Source: RYN-230 sp963704995
GTDB taxonomy: Bacteria > Actinomycetota > Actinomycetes > Streptosporangiales > Streptosporangiaceae
NCBI GenBank assembly: GCA_963704995.1
Contig: CAVPIM010000010.1
Span: 372,001-436,000, forward strand
DNA: 64,000 nucleotides
Direction: 5' to 3'
The notes below the pieces were generated by a model. The model was not told the DNA's origin. It did no database searches and saw only the letters and a list, made by a program, of their open reading frames with translations. Within the stretch, counting starts at the first letter, position 1; every line of letters begins with the position of its first letter. Below, piece after piece: positions 63,617-64,000 of this stretch. Both the position numbers and the translations under genes were made by a program.

Positions 63617-63835
63617 GACTTCCGGGTTTCCCCGGACAACAACGGAACCGAGCGCGACATCCGCATGGCCAAGCTCAAGCAGAAAGTATCCGGATGCCTG
63701 CGGACCCTCGCCGGCGCCCGCCAATTCTGCGCCATCCGCAGCTATCTTTCCACCGCCGCCAAGCACGGCCTCAGTTTCTTCGACGCCCTCATCATGCTCG
63801 TCGAAGGCGAGCCCTGGACACCCACCGCCACCTGA
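63617..63835 (+). pseudogene. IS66-family transposase, 3' part of the interrupted outer gene
   Basis: Continues the frame broken at 56981: DFRVSPDNNGTERDIRMAKL contains the catalytic Glu of the DDE core (NNGTERDIRM), followed by KVSGCLRTLAGARQFCAIRS and AAKHGLSFFDALIMLVEG. It ends at TGA 63833-63835. Joined to 56159-56981 it is one IS66 gene lacking its middle. Confidence 0.88.
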
Positions 63836-63851
63836 TCAAGACAATTCAGGC

Positions 63852-63865
63852 ACCTGACCAGTTAT
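63852..63865 (-). repeat. Right inverted repeat of outer element
   Basis: ACCTGACCAGTTAT on the plus strand, inverted partner of 54986-54999; followed by the CTTGGCCC duplication. Confidence 0.82.
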
Positions 63866-63873
63866 CTTGGCCC
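63866..63873. repeat. Right target-site duplication of outer element (CTTGGCCC)
   Basis: Second copy of CTTGGCCC. Beyond it (63874-64000) the sequence continues the interrupted host region on the minus strand, including the SD-like GGAAGGTGG at 63879-63887. Confidence 0.88.
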
Positions 63874-64000
63874 GGACTCCACCTTCCAAATTCCGCCGAT
63901 TGCCGTGGCCACGGTAGCGAAAGTCCGATTAGGCAACAGGAAAACCTCCGGAAATGTCCAGCGGGAATCCGCTGACCCTCCGGCCCGGATTAGTAGACTG

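Larger units (their letters stand above)
54986..63865. mobile_element. Outer IS66-type transposon carrying a methyltransferase, itself interrupted
   Basis: Ends are inverted: GTAACTGGTCAGGT (54986-54999) against ATAACTGGTCAGGT read from the right end (63865 to 63852), 13 of 14 matching. The flanking CTTGGCCC duplication is 8 bp, the IS66-family size. Without the inner insertion the element is about 2.25 kb and contains a minus-strand methyltransferase (55197-56030) and an IS66 transposase gene running from 56159 to 63835 with a large internal gap. IS66-type ends beginning with GTAA are known for the family. Confidence 0.85.

Overview
The window is chromosomal DNA of a very GC-rich actinomycete. 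Supporting signs are dense GTG/TTG starts, 4-nt ATGA/GTGA gene overlaps, an LLM-class (probably F420-dependent) oxidoreductase, a DUF222-HNH gene, an XRE/MmyB-type regulator and CRP-type boxes upstream of secreted cell-wall hydrolases. I cannot name a genus. No rRNA, tRNA or CRISPR array was seen.

Layout. 1-10.7 kb holds a truncated secreted protein, a family A polymerase/exonuclease broken before motif C, mscL, a DUF222-HNH gene broken at a hexanucleotide repeat, a small membrane protein, arfB, ppk2, a membrane-anchored hydrolase and an SDR. 10.7-19.5 kb holds a polar amino-acid ABC importer (SBP, permease, ATPase), an MBL-fold hydrolase, a GH15 enzyme, and a reductive pyrimidine or hydantoin degradation set (nitrilase-type amidohydrolase, dihydropyrimidinase, LLM oxidoreductase). 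19.5-21.3 kb holds two paralogous secreted lytic transglycosylases, each with a CRP-like box and a conserved leader of about 165 nt. 21.3-29.7 kb holds an aldo/keto reductase, an NmrA protein, a LolA/RseB-like protein with an ABC exporter, a diguanylate cyclase and two regulators.

29.7-46.3 kb is a catabolic island. On the minus strand are a molybdenum hydroxylase operon (FAD subunit, large subunit, 2Fe-2S subunit, second large subunit) and a GntR/FCD regulator, alpha/beta-hydrolase and lipase operon. On the plus strand are enoyl-CoA hydratase and acyl-CoA ligase genes, then a six-gene operon (SDR, CoxG, NCS1 permease, cysteine hydrolase, ADP-ribosylglycohydrolase, PfkB kinase). The same 14-bp palindromic box lies before the Mo-hydroxylase/enoyl-CoA hydratase divergon and before the six-gene operon, which ties them into one probable regulon for an unidentified N-heterocycle or nucleoside-like compound.

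46.3-54.8 kb holds a histone-H1-like repetitive basic protein behind a perfect 20-bp palindrome, an arylsulfotransferase-like secreted protein, TfoX-N, PAP2, a cupin/MarR pair with twin operators, a lipid-kinase-like protein, an RsbW-like ATPase, a nitroreductase and a VOC protein.

54.98-63.87 kb is a nest of two IS66-type transposons. The outer one (8-bp duplication CTTGGCCC) carries a methyltransferase and an IS66 transposase gene. That gene is itself split by a 6.6-kb inner element (8-bp duplication TCACCAGG) carrying an ABC exporter with an unusual permease, a two-component system and a second, defective IS66 transposase.

At least nine host genes here need one or two single-base indels to read through, often at G/C runs. 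Either the source sequence has indel errors or these genes are decaying. Frameshifted calls below are marked accordingly.
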